The position numbers and the translations under genes are program-made. Source: JACCSI01 sp963815285 (lineage in GTDB: Bacteria > Acidobacteriota > Vicinamibacteria > Vicinamibacterales > UBA2999). From it: a DNA stretch of 64,000 bases. The first letter of the stretch is position 1; each line of letters begins with the position of its first letter. The stretch lies in contig CAWFGB010000004.1 of assembly GCA_963815285.1 (NCBI GenBank), positions 248,001 through 312,000 of the forward strand, given 5' to 3'. Of the stretch, positions 54,749 to 62,929 are shown piece after piece. The notes below the pieces were generated by a model. That model did not search any database. It worked only from the letters and a program-made list of their open reading frames with translations, and was not told the DNA's origin.

Positions 54749-55216
54749 TCAGAGGGCCGCCAGCGTGGCTCTTACCGTGTCGTAGTTCGGCTCGTTCCGC
54801 GCGTCCTCGAGCACTTCGCGATGGCGGACGACACCCTCCTGATCGATAACGAACACGGCGCGTTTCGCGATGTCCTTCAGCCCGATCATGTCCGGGTTGA
54901 CGACCCCGTATCTGCGAATCACGTCCTTGTTGTAATCGCTCAGCAGCGGGAAATTGAGCTGCTGCTGGTCAGCCCAGGCCTTGAGCGCAAAGAAGGTGTC
55001 GGTGCTGACGCCAAATACCTGCGCCTTTTGAGCACCCAAGGTCGCGATTGAGTCTCGGAACGTGCACATTTCGCTCTGACACGTGGAGCTGAACGCCGCT
55101 GGAAAAAACGCGAGCACGACCGGGCCCGTCTTCACCGCCGAGCTCAGCGTCACCGGCTTGCGATCCTGATCCATCAAGGTGAAGTCAGGAGCTTTCGAAC
55201 CAACATCAACACTCAT
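54749..55216 (-). CDS. Peroxiredoxin (AhpC/TSA family, AhpE/BCP-like)
   Basis: 155 residues. Thiol peroxidase with the peroxidatic Cys in FFPAAFSSTCQSEMCTFRD (PxxxSxxC) and a second Cys five residues on, which could resolve it. GVSTDTFFALKAW and FPLLSDYNKDVIRRYG are typical. ATG at 55216; TAATCT 6 nt upstream belongs to a dispersed repeat, so the mRNA is probably leaderless. Stand-alone gene. Confidence 0.9.
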   Translation of the reverse strand: MSVDVGSKAPDFTLMDQDRKPVTLSSAVKTGPVVLAFFPAAFSSTCQSEMCTFRDSIATLGAQKAQVFGVSTDTFFALKAWADQQQLNFPLLSDYNKDVIRRYGVVNPDMIGLKDIAKRAVFVIDQEGVVRHREVLEDARNEPNYDTVRATLAAL

Positions 55217-55256
55217 AACCACAGATTACACAGATTACACAGATTGCACAGATTTG
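55217..55256 (-). repeat. Dispersed TAATCTGTG repeat acting as a promoter
   Basis: On the minus strand AATCTGTGCAATCTGTGTAATCTGTGTAATCTGTGGTT runs straight into the peroxiredoxin ATG; the last TAATCT is exactly 6 nt before it. The remaining ~130 bases to the next gene show nothing clear. Confidence 0.6.
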
Positions 55257-55392
55257 GTTCTTCTACGGTTTGTAGACCCAGTAAACCGCCGCGTTCACTC
55301 TCGGTGAGCCACCGCGTTCAGTCCCTCGTTGACCAGCGACTGACGCTTGATTGGCGCGTCCCATGAAAGGAACGCTCGAGCAGAAGGGTCTT

Positions 55393-57882
55393 TTACGGCG
55401 TGAACACGAGCCGATGCGACCGTGACGCCTCAATCGCGGCGCGCGAGAACGGCTGCTGCCGATACTGTCCCTGACGCCAAAGCTCGTTCTGATCGAAATA
55501 GTACGGGCTCAGCGGATGTCCCGACTGCCCTGCAGGCAGCACGACGCGGGCATCGTCCCACTGCCCGACGTCGAAGAGCTGACGCCACGAAGGAATCTCC
55601 CAGACCGCGAATGGTTCGAGCCGGTTGAAACTCGTGCGGTTCACGGTGTAGGCGTCACCGATTAACGGAATGGGCCCGCGGTTGAACAACCAGCGGAAGG
55701 GCGCGGCCGCCGTCCCGAGCGGATGGCTGAACGACGCGCGATGCGCGTCCGCCCAGCTCATGCTCGAGGCCACGCCCGCCAGCCCCTCCGCCGCGTCGGA
55801 AGCGGCGAGCACCAGCATGTCTTCTCGCGTTTCTCTGAGGTCGAGCGTTGCGATGTCGTCAAACCAATGCACGGTCGGGTCATCGAGAATCGCATACAGA
55901 CCGGCCGGCCGCTCGGCCCCCGCCCACTCGTAGAACCGCGAGAAGAGCGGATCACCCATCTCATCGAAGAACGTGCGGCGCCACAGCGCGTGCTCGAAGA
56001 GGTGGTAGAGCGTGACGACCGGCCGATTGTCGATTTGCCGATCCCAGGCGCGGAGCTGTTGCAGGACCCCTTCCGCCACCGTTGCCCCACGCTTTGCGGC
56101 ATGGGCGAGCGCGCCATCGACCGTTGACAGCACGTCCGCGGCACCGAGCCCGGTGACGTCGGACTGCCACCGCGCGGCCGCCTCCACGTCGACACCCTCT
56201 GACGCGGCCAGCAGGCGCTGCAAACGCGTCGCCCGGTACGGCGCCGCCCAGTCGCGAGTCACCAGCCCCGGCCACTGACGATCAATCAAGTTGTTCGACG
56301 ACGTGATGTAAGCGCGTTCCGGGTTGAACAGGCGCGGAAAAGTCGACGGATTTATGTGGCTGATCCAACGTCCTTCGCCTGTCGTGCCATCGGTGGGCAT
56401 CATCCCCACAGAGGAGGACCGCTGCGGCAACGTGCCCGACATCGCATAACCGATATTGCCCTCGACGTCGGCGTAAACGAAGTTCTGCGACGGCGCCGCA
56501 AACCGTTCAACCGCGGCCGTGAACTCAGCCCAGTTTCCTGCCCGATTGAGCGCTTCGAATGCGCCGGCCATCTCGCCGCCGGCCGAGTCCCAGCGCAACG
56601 AAAACGCGCGCCGTTCCCCTTGACGTTCGTGCGCCGGCGACAACCAGTCGGGCGCGAACTCCCAGTCCGCCCCCACCTCCGAGAAGATCGTCCCGTTGCG
56701 CGTGCGCCAGACTTCAAACGACTGCGTCTCGCCGCCTCTGACCGGTATGTCGGTCTGCGTGACCTCGAAGGGCAGCCACTGGCCCTGGAAAAAGTAGCGC
56801 TGGCGATTCAGATCGACGCGCTCGATGAACAAATCCTGAACGTCAGCGCCGGTGTTGGTCATTCCCCACGCGATGCGGGTGTTGTGGCCAAGCACGACGA
56901 AGGGGGTACCGGGAACCGACGCCCCAATGACGTCTAGCCCGGCTGCGACCAGGTGCATTTCGTACCAGACCCCGGGGAACTCCAACTGCAGGTGGGGATC
57001 ATTGGCCAGCAGCGGCCTGCCGCTCGCCGTCCGCCGCCCGGCGATGACCCAGTTGTTGGAGCCGCCACGGCGTGCCGTTGGGCGCAACCACTCGAGCCCT
57101 TCAGGCCACTCTGCCGGCACAGCCGCCCCTGCTGGCGCAGCTAGCCGGGCCAGCGAACCTGGTTCCGCTGGTGGGCCTGCCAGCGACGCGGGCCCTGCCG
57201 GCGCGGCCAGTCGGGCCACCGATGCCGGTCCCTGTATCACGCTCGGCGCCTCGGATGGATAGCGCCCACCAAGACGAAGCGCCTCCGCTTCGCCAAATTG
57301 CGTGGCCAAGGCGTGGCGTACGAGCTCGGCTTGGTGGTTCTCCGCCAGACGCCATGCCATCAGCCGGCCGACGACCATCGAATCAACCGGGGTCCATTCG
57401 GCGGGGGTGATGCCCAGAATCTGGAACTCGAGAGGGCGGCGACTCCCTGTCGCCCCGGCAACGTGGGCGTTGACACCGGCCGCGTAGCGCACGAGCGCGT
57501 CGCGCACGGCCGGGGGTGCCGCACGCCACTCGGCTTCGGCGGCGCTGCGCAGGTCGAGCGTCAGGAAGCGCCGGTCGATCGGCAGGGTCTCCTCGCCGAG
57601 CATCTCCGACAACCGCCCGTAGGCAGCACGTCGATAGAGTTCCATCTGCCACAGCCGGTCGCGGGCGTGCAAGAGGCCGGCGGCGAACCACGCGTCCTCG
57701 GGGCCGGACGCGTAGACATGTGGCACCCCGTGGCGGTCGAAAACGACTTCGACCGGCGCGGTCAGGCCGGAAACCCGAAACTCGCCGTCCAAAGGAGGGA
57801 GCGAGGCACGTGCCCACCACCAGCCGGCACCCGCCGCCGCGGCAAGAATGACAATAGCAAGAAGGAACAGGCGTCTGCCCAA
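55393..57882 (-). CDS. Penicillin acylase family Ntn hydrolase
   Basis: 829 residues. Signal anchor, alpha-chain region (VEVVFDRHGVPHVYA; AGLLHARDRLWQMELYRR), spacer, then beta-chain beginning at the self-processing Ser275 in RRGGSNNWVIAG, with ANDPHLQLEFPGVWYEMHL and SSNNLID. It cleaves amide bonds such as acyl-homoserine lactones or antibiotics; substrate unknown. The spacer before Ser275 holds an Ala/Pro/Gly stretch with ARLAAPAG twice. TTG start at 57882 with GGAGA upstream. Confidence 0.88.
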   Translation of the reverse strand: MGRRLFLLAIVILAAAAGAGWWWARASLPPLDGEFRVSGLTAPVEVVFDRHGVPHVYASGPEDAWFAAGLLHARDRLWQMELYRRAAYGRLSEMLGEETLPIDRRFLTLDLRSAAEAEWRAAPPAVRDALVRYAAGVNAHVAGATGSRRPLEFQILGITPAEWTPVDSMVVGRLMAWRLAENHQAELVRHALATQFGEAEALRLGGRYPSEAPSVIQGPASVARLAAPAGPASLAGPPAEPGSLARLAAPAGAAVPAEWPEGLEWLRPTARRGGSNNWVIAGRRTASGRPLLANDPHLQLEFPGVWYEMHLVAAGLDVIGASVPGTPFVVLGHNTRIAWGMTNTGADVQDLFIERVDLNRQRYFFQGQWLPFEVTQTDIPVRGGETQSFEVWRTRNGTIFSEVGADWEFAPDWLSPAHERQGERRAFSLRWDSAGGEMAGAFEALNRAGNWAEFTAAVERFAAPSQNFVYADVEGNIGYAMSGTLPQRSSSVGMMPTDGTTGEGRWISHINPSTFPRLFNPERAYITSSNNLIDRQWPGLVTRDWAAPYRATRLQRLLAASEGVDVEAAARWQSDVTGLGAADVLSTVDGALAHAAKRGATVAEGVLQQLRAWDRQIDNRPVVTLYHLFEHALWRRTFFDEMGDPLFSRFYEWAGAERPAGLYAILDDPTVHWFDDIATLDLRETREDMLVLAASDAAEGLAGVASSMSWADAHRASFSHPLGTAAAPFRWLFNRGPIPLIGDAYTVNRTSFNRLEPFAVWEIPSWRQLFDVGQWDDARVVLPAGQSGHPLSPYYFDQNELWRQGQYRQQPFSRAAIEASRSHRLVFTP

Positions 57883-58041
57883 GCATTCTCCGCGGATCTT
57901 GCCGCCCGCCGGGGTTGCGAATAGGATGGGGGGCTGGCGTTATCGTGTGACGCCGCGTCTACTTTATCGAGCGGCGCTCGGTAGATCAAAGAAGTTCGGA
58001 CGGTACACGTCCAAGTTCACAAACTTTACAGGGTTTTCACC

Positions 58042-59052
58042 ATGATTGAGGTTCAGAGCCTCACGAAACGATACGGTCCTGTCACGGCGGTCAGCGACGT
58101 GACGTTCCGCGTCGAAGCAGGCGAGATTCTCGGCTTCCTGGGACCAAACGGTGCCGGCAAGACCACCACCATGCGCATCATCACCGGCTACATGCCGGCG
58201 TCGGAGGGCAAGGTCGTCGTCGCGGGACATGACGTATTCGACCAACCGGTTGAAGCCAAGCGGCGGACCGGCTACCTGCCGGAAACCCCTCCGCTTTACC
58301 CTGACATGACGGTGCGCGAATATCTCAACTTCGTCGCCCGCATCAAGGGCGTGCCACGCCGCGAGATCAAGTCGCGAGTGGACGAGGTGATGCGCAAGAC
58401 CCGGGTAGCGGACATGGCCGGCCGCCACTGCGTGAAACTCTCGAAGGGCTATAGACAGCGGGTCGGTCTCGCCCAGGCCATCATCCATAATCCCGATGTC
58501 CTCGTCCTGGACGAGCCAACGGCTGGACTCGATCCCAAGCAGATCATCGAAACCCGGCAGCTCATTCGGGAACTGGGCGGGGCGCACACGATTGTGCTCA
58601 GCACGCATATCCTCCCCGAGGTCTCGCAGACCTGCCAGCGCGTCGTCATCATCAACAAGGGTCGGGTAGTGGCCGTCGACACACCCGACAACCTCACAGC
58701 GCGCCTGCGCGGATCCCAAACCATGTTCCTCCAGGTCGCCGGACCCGAAGCGGAAGTGCAGCCGACGTTGTCAGCGCTGCCTGGCGTGACGCGGGTGGAG
58801 GCCACGGTAGGCCGCGACGGCACGGTCGATGTCGAAGTGGACGGCGAGGCCGGCCGTGACGTGCGTCGGGACCTCGCGGCGGCTGTCGTCGGCCGCGGGT
58901 GGGGTCTGCTCGAACTGCGCCCGATGCGTCTGAGCCTGGAAGACATCTTCCTCAGCTTGACGACTGAAGATCAGGAGGGCGGGACGGTAGCCGCGCCGGA
59001 GCCGTCGGACGCAGACGTCCCGCCCTCTGATCAGGAGGCCGCCCATGCGTAA
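58042..59052 (+). CDS. ABC transporter ATP-binding protein (GldA-like)
   Basis: 336 residues. Walker A GPNGAGKTTT, signature LSKGYRQRVGLAQAI, Walker B VLVLDEPTAGLDP, switch His in LSTHILPEV. A ~100-residue C-terminal domain follows. First gene of a four-gene operon with a permease, a GldG-like protein and a DUF4340 protein, the arrangement of gliding-type or uncharacterised ABC-2 exporters. It overlaps the permease by 8 nt. Confidence 0.9.
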   Translation: MIEVQSLTKRYGPVTAVSDVTFRVEAGEILGFLGPNGAGKTTTMRIITGYMPASEGKVVVAGHDVFDQPVEAKRRTGYLPETPPLYPDMTVREYLNFVARIKGVPRREIKSRVDEVMRKTRVADMAGRHCVKLSKGYRQRVGLAQAIIHNPDVLVLDEPTAGLDPKQIIETRQLIRELGGAHTIVLSTHILPEVSQTCQRVVIINKGRVVAVDTPDNLTARLRGSQTMFLQVAGPEAEVQPTLSALPGVTRVEATVGRDGTVDVEVDGEAGRDVRRDLAAAVVGRGWGLLELRPMRLSLEDIFLSLTTEDQEGGTVAAPEPSDADVPPSDQEAAHA

Positions 59053-59809
59053 CATCCTCGCTATCGCCGGCAAAGAACTGCGCGGCTACTTCGCTTCGCC
59101 GATTGCCTACATCGTGATCGGCGCCTTCGCGTTGCTCTTCGGCTACTTTTTTTACGCCGGCGTGGCGTTCTTCAACCGCCAGAGCATGCAGATGGCGATG
59201 GGCCAGGGCGGCAACATGAACATCAACCAGATGCTCGTGACGCCGGTATTCATCAACGCGACCGTGATGATGCTGTTTCTGCTGCCCGCGATCACGATGC
59301 GGACCTACGCCGAGGAGAAGCGCTCGGGCACCATCGAACTGCTGCTGACCTCACCGGTGACAGACACCGAGATCATTCTCGGCAAGTTCCTGGGCGCCAT
59401 GGGCCTTTACGCCGCCATGCTCGCCGTCACGCTCATTCACATCTTGTTGCTCTTCTGGTTCGGCAATCCGGAATGGAAGCCGATCGCGAGCGCGTATCTC
59501 GGGATGCTCCTGATGGGCGGCTGTTTCATTGCAGTCGGGCTGCTGATTTCCAGCCTCACCAAAAACCAGATCGTCGCTGGCGTGGTCACGTTTGCCGTGT
59601 TCCTGATGCTCTGGGTGATCAACTGGATCGGCGTCTTCGTCGGACCGACCGCGCAGGCCGTCCTGTCGCACTTGTCGATCACCGATCACTTCGACGACTT
59701 CTCGCGCGGCGTGCTCGATACGAAGCATCTGGTCTATTACATAAGCTTCATTTCTCTAGGGCTGTTCCTGACGGCCAAGTCCGTGGACAGCGAACGGTGG
59801 CGGGGCTGA
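59045..59809 (+). CDS. ABC-2 type permease (GldF-like)
   Basis: 254 residues, six helices. Starts NILAIAGKELRGYFASPIAYIV, with TYAEEKRSGTIELLLTSPVTD, the conserved ABC-2 element. Partners the ATPase encoded just upstream. Its stop shares bases with the next start (TGATG). Confidence 0.9.
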   Translation: MRNILAIAGKELRGYFASPIAYIVIGAFALLFGYFFYAGVAFFNRQSMQMAMGQGGNMNINQMLVTPVFINATVMMLFLLPAITMRTYAEEKRSGTIELLLTSPVTDTEIILGKFLGAMGLYAAMLAVTLIHILLLFWFGNPEWKPIASAYLGMLLMGGCFIAVGLLISSLTKNQIVAGVVTFAVFLMLWVINWIGVFVGPTAQAVLSHLSITDHFDDFSRGVLDTKHLVYYISFISLGLFLTAKSVDSERWRG

Positions 59810-61389
59810 TGGTGAAGCAGATTGGCGGATTCATCGGGTGGGTCGGGACGGCGCTGGTCTTTGGCGCCGTCGCAATCAGGTTCCTTCGGCCGGAATGGAT
59901 GCAGTACGGCACCTACATGACGTGGGCCGGTCTGGTTTGCATCCTGGCCTACATGCTGGCGCAGTGGCGCGACGTCATGTCGTTTTACGGGACCCGCCAG
60001 GCGCGCTACGGCACCGTGTCCATCGTGGGCATTCTCGTCGCCGTCGGCATTTTCGCGGCGGTCAACTACCTCGGTGCGCGGCAGACCAAGCGCTGGGACC
60101 TCACCGAAAACCAGGCCCACAGCCTCTCCGAACAGAGCATCAAGATCCTTCAGGGACTCGACGAGCCGGTCCAGTTTACCGTCTACGACCAGGAAACGGG
60201 ATTCGATCGGTTCCGAGATCGGTTCGAGACCTACCAATACGAATCGAATCAGGTAAAGGTCGAATACGTTGACGTCGATCGCCAACCGGCGCGTGCCAAG
60301 CAGGCCGGCATCACCCAGTACGGAACGGTCGTGGCCACTTACAGAGATCGCGAACAGCGCCTGACAACCGGCATCGAGGAGCAGGACGTGACCAACGCCC
60401 TCATCAAGCTCGTGTCGGGCGCGGAGAAGAAGGCGTACTTCACGGTAGGTCACGGCGAGCGTCAGACCGACAGCGCCGATCGCCTGCGCGGCTACAATGC
60501 CATCACTGACGCGCTGGGCAACGACAACTTCGCGGTCGCGCCGCTTCCGCTCATCCAGCAGCAGCAGGTCCCCGACGACGCGACGGTCGTGATCGTGGCA
60601 GGTCCGACCACGGATTTTCTGGCGCCCGAGATTGAGGCCATGAAGCGTTACGTCGCGCGTGGCGGCAAGGTCCTCGCGTTGATCGATCCGCCGGAGACGG
60701 CCGGCGCTGACCTGCCGAATCTCACCGGCTTTCTCAAGGAATGGTCGATCGAGCTCGGCACCGACGCCGTGGTCGATGCGAGCGGCATCGGCCAGCTGTT
60801 CGGCGGCGATGCGTCGGTGCCTGTGGTGCTCAACTATCCGTCACATCCCATTACGGATAACTTCGGGGTGATGACGGCGTTTCCGCACGCCCGTTCGGTG
60901 CAGGCCGGCCAGGGTGGCAAACACACACCGCAGCCGCTGCTCGAGACCAGTCAAAAGAGCTGGGCGGAAACCGATTTGAAGAACTTCGCCGCCGGCAAGG
61001 TCGAGTTTGACGAGGGCGCGGACCGACGTGGCCCGATCACGGTGGGCGTCGCGGTCTCCGCGCCCGCGGCGGAAGCGCCCGCACCGCCGCTCGCCGGAAA
61101 TCTGAGCCCCGACGCTCCCAAGCCGGAAAGCCGCATCGTCGTCATCGGCGATTCGGATTTCGCCGCGAACAACGCGCTGGGGATTCAGGGGAACCAGGAT
61201 CTGTTCCTCAACGCGGTGAATTGGCTGGCGCAGCAGGAAGATCTGATTGCGATTCGTCCGCGCGACGCACAGGATCGCCGCATCACCCTCACGGCCGACG
61301 ACCAGCAGCGCGTGTTCCTGCTCTCGGTTTTCGTCATTCCGGGACTCGCATTTGCCGCCGGGGTCTACTCGTGGTGGCGGAGGCGATAA
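59809..61389 (+). CDS. GldG-like ABC auxiliary membrane protein
   Basis: 526 residues from ATG at 59809. Two to three N-terminal helices, then an extracytoplasmic domain of the ABC-type uncharacterised transport family (RWDLTENQAHSLSEQSIKIL; DVTNALIKLVSGAEKKAYFTVGHGE; VVIVAGPTTDFLAPEIEAMKRYV; VIGDSDFAANN) and a C-terminal helix ending in WWRRR. It probably shapes substrate export or force coupling at the membrane. Confidence 0.88.
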   Translation: MVKQIGGFIGWVGTALVFGAVAIRFLRPEWMQYGTYMTWAGLVCILAYMLAQWRDVMSFYGTRQARYGTVSIVGILVAVGIFAAVNYLGARQTKRWDLTENQAHSLSEQSIKILQGLDEPVQFTVYDQETGFDRFRDRFETYQYESNQVKVEYVDVDRQPARAKQAGITQYGTVVATYRDREQRLTTGIEEQDVTNALIKLVSGAEKKAYFTVGHGERQTDSADRLRGYNAITDALGNDNFAVAPLPLIQQQQVPDDATVVIVAGPTTDFLAPEIEAMKRYVARGGKVLALIDPPETAGADLPNLTGFLKEWSIELGTDAVVDASGIGQLFGGDASVPVVLNYPSHPITDNFGVMTAFPHARSVQAGQGGKHTPQPLLETSQKSWAETDLKNFAAGKVEFDEGADRRGPITVGVAVSAPAAEAPAPPLAGNLSPDAPKPESRIVVIGDSDFAANNALGIQGNQDLFLNAVNWLAQQEDLIAIRPRDAQDRRITLTADDQQRVFLLSVFVIPGLAFAAGVYSWWRRR

Positions 61390-61393
61390 GGGA

Positions 61394-62737
61394 ATGCGCG
61401 GCCTGACTACCACCATCATCCTGGTCCTCGTGCTGGCGGGGCTTGGTGCCTACATCTACTTCGTCGAATCCGAACGCCCGGCCGGCGGCATCGAGGACCG
61501 CGAAAAGGTCTTCGCGGTCGAGGCCGACCAGATCGAGCAGATCACCTTGACGGCCAAGGGCGAGACCACCACGCTCACCAAGACCGATGGGGTCTGGAAG
61601 ATCACGGCGCCGGTGATGGCCGATGCCGATAGCGCGCAAGTCTCGAGTCTCACGACGGCCATTGCCGCTCTCGAAATCAATCGTGTGCTTGACGAGAATG
61701 CCTCGAACCTGGCGGAGTTTGGGCTCGCCGACCCGCGCATCAAGGTCGCGTTCAAGGCCGCGAGCACGAGCGGTGAGATCCACTTTGGGGAGACTACGCC
61801 GACGCAAGGCGATATGTACGCCGTCAAGGCCGGCCAACCGCGTGTCTTTCTCGTCGCGGCGCATCAGGACGCGTCGCTCGCCAAGAACACATTCGACCTG
61901 CGCGACAAGCGTGTTCTGCACTTCGATCGAGACAAGATCGACACGCTCGAGCTGACGCAGCCAGGTGCTTCGACCGTCCAACTGGCGCGCGCCGGCAACG
62001 AGTGGACGATTAAGTCGCCCCTTGAAGCGCGCGGCGACTACAGCGCGATTGAGGGCCTGGTCACTCGCCTCTCGACGGCCTCGATGACCGAACTGATCGA
62101 TCCCAACAGTCCCGAGTCGTTTGGCCTCGAGACCCCCTCGGCAGCCGTCACGGTCGGCACTGGAAGCACGCGGGCGACCCTCGAGTTGGGCGCCGAGCGC
62201 GAGGGCTCTCTGTTTGCGCGCGATCGGGCGCGGCAGATGATCTTCAAGGTTGAATCAGCGCTCGCCACCGATCTCAAGAAGACCTCGGAGGAGTTGCGCG
62301 ACAAGGATCTGTTCGAGTTCCGGACGTACAACCTCTTGCGGCTGCAAGTCACTCGCGGCGCCGATACCTACGAGTTCCAGAAGGTCACCGGCGGCGGCGA
62401 GGGCGGGGCTGACAAGTGGCAACGGGTTGTCGAGGGCAAGGCTACCGATGTCGATACGAAGGCCACGGAGGACTTCCTTTCGAAGCTGTCGGCGCTGCGC
62501 GCCCAGTCGTTCAACCCGACGACCAAGGCTGCGGGGCTCGCCCAGGCCACGCTGGTGGCCGCCGCCAGTTACGATTCCGGCAAATTCGAGCGCGTGCGGC
62601 TCATCTCCGGCGAGGGTCAGGCCTTTGCTGTTCGCGACGGGGAGGGCGGAGTCGCCGTGCTCGATGCGAGCGACCTCAGCGAAACGCTCAAGGCGCTCGA
62701 CGCCGTCGTCAACCCCGCCCCCGCGCCGACATCGTAA
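61394..62737 (+). CDS. DUF4340 domain protein
   Basis: 447 residues from ATG at 61394, 4 nt after the GldG-like gene. One N-terminal helix (TTIILVLVLAGLGAYIYFV), then repeated beta-rich DUF4340 units (DQIEQITLTAKGETTTLTKT; DKIDTLELTQPGASTVQLAR). Always found with Gld-like ABC operons; likely periplasmic. Exact role unknown. Confidence 0.88.
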   Translation: MRGLTTTIILVLVLAGLGAYIYFVESERPAGGIEDREKVFAVEADQIEQITLTAKGETTTLTKTDGVWKITAPVMADADSAQVSSLTTAIAALEINRVLDENASNLAEFGLADPRIKVAFKAASTSGEIHFGETTPTQGDMYAVKAGQPRVFLVAAHQDASLAKNTFDLRDKRVLHFDRDKIDTLELTQPGASTVQLARAGNEWTIKSPLEARGDYSAIEGLVTRLSTASMTELIDPNSPESFGLETPSAAVTVGTGSTRATLELGAEREGSLFARDRARQMIFKVESALATDLKKTSEELRDKDLFEFRTYNLLRLQVTRGADTYEFQKVTGGGEGGADKWQRVVEGKATDVDTKATEDFLSKLSALRAQSFNPTTKAAGLAQATLVAAASYDSGKFERVRLISGEGQAFAVRDGEGGVAVLDASDLSETLKALDAVVNPAPAPTS

Positions 62738-62746
62738 CCGTACGCG

Positions 62747-62831
62747 GGGACAGGCCGTGCGCCGTGCAGGGACAGGCCGTGCGTTCGTGACGCGGGGACA
62801 GGCCGTGCGTCGTGCAGGGACAGGCCGTGCG
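62747..62831. repeat. 22-bp-period repeat, four units
   Basis: GGGACAGGCCGTGCG at 62747, 62769, 62795 and 62817 (spacing 22, 26, 22). Identical 15-mers occur in reverse orientation at 36166-36202. Confidence 0.9.
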
Positions 62832-62916
62832 TCGTGCCTCCGGCCGTGACGGCCCGAACGACCATGACGCGGCGACCAGATCGCGGGATCTGCGAACACT
62901 TGGCAGTCCGACCCCT

Positions 62917-62922
62917 TAGAAT
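62917..62922 (+). promoter_or_regulatory. -10 box before the PBP4 gene
   Basis: TAGAAT, 7 nt before the ATG at 62930; no SD. Confidence 0.4.
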
Positions 62923-62929
62923 CGCGGCG

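Noticed and set aside
62747..62831. Regularly spaced repeats as a CRISPR array
   Set aside because: Repeats are 15-22 bp, the intervals are short and mostly repeat-derived, and there are no unique spacers and no cas genes.
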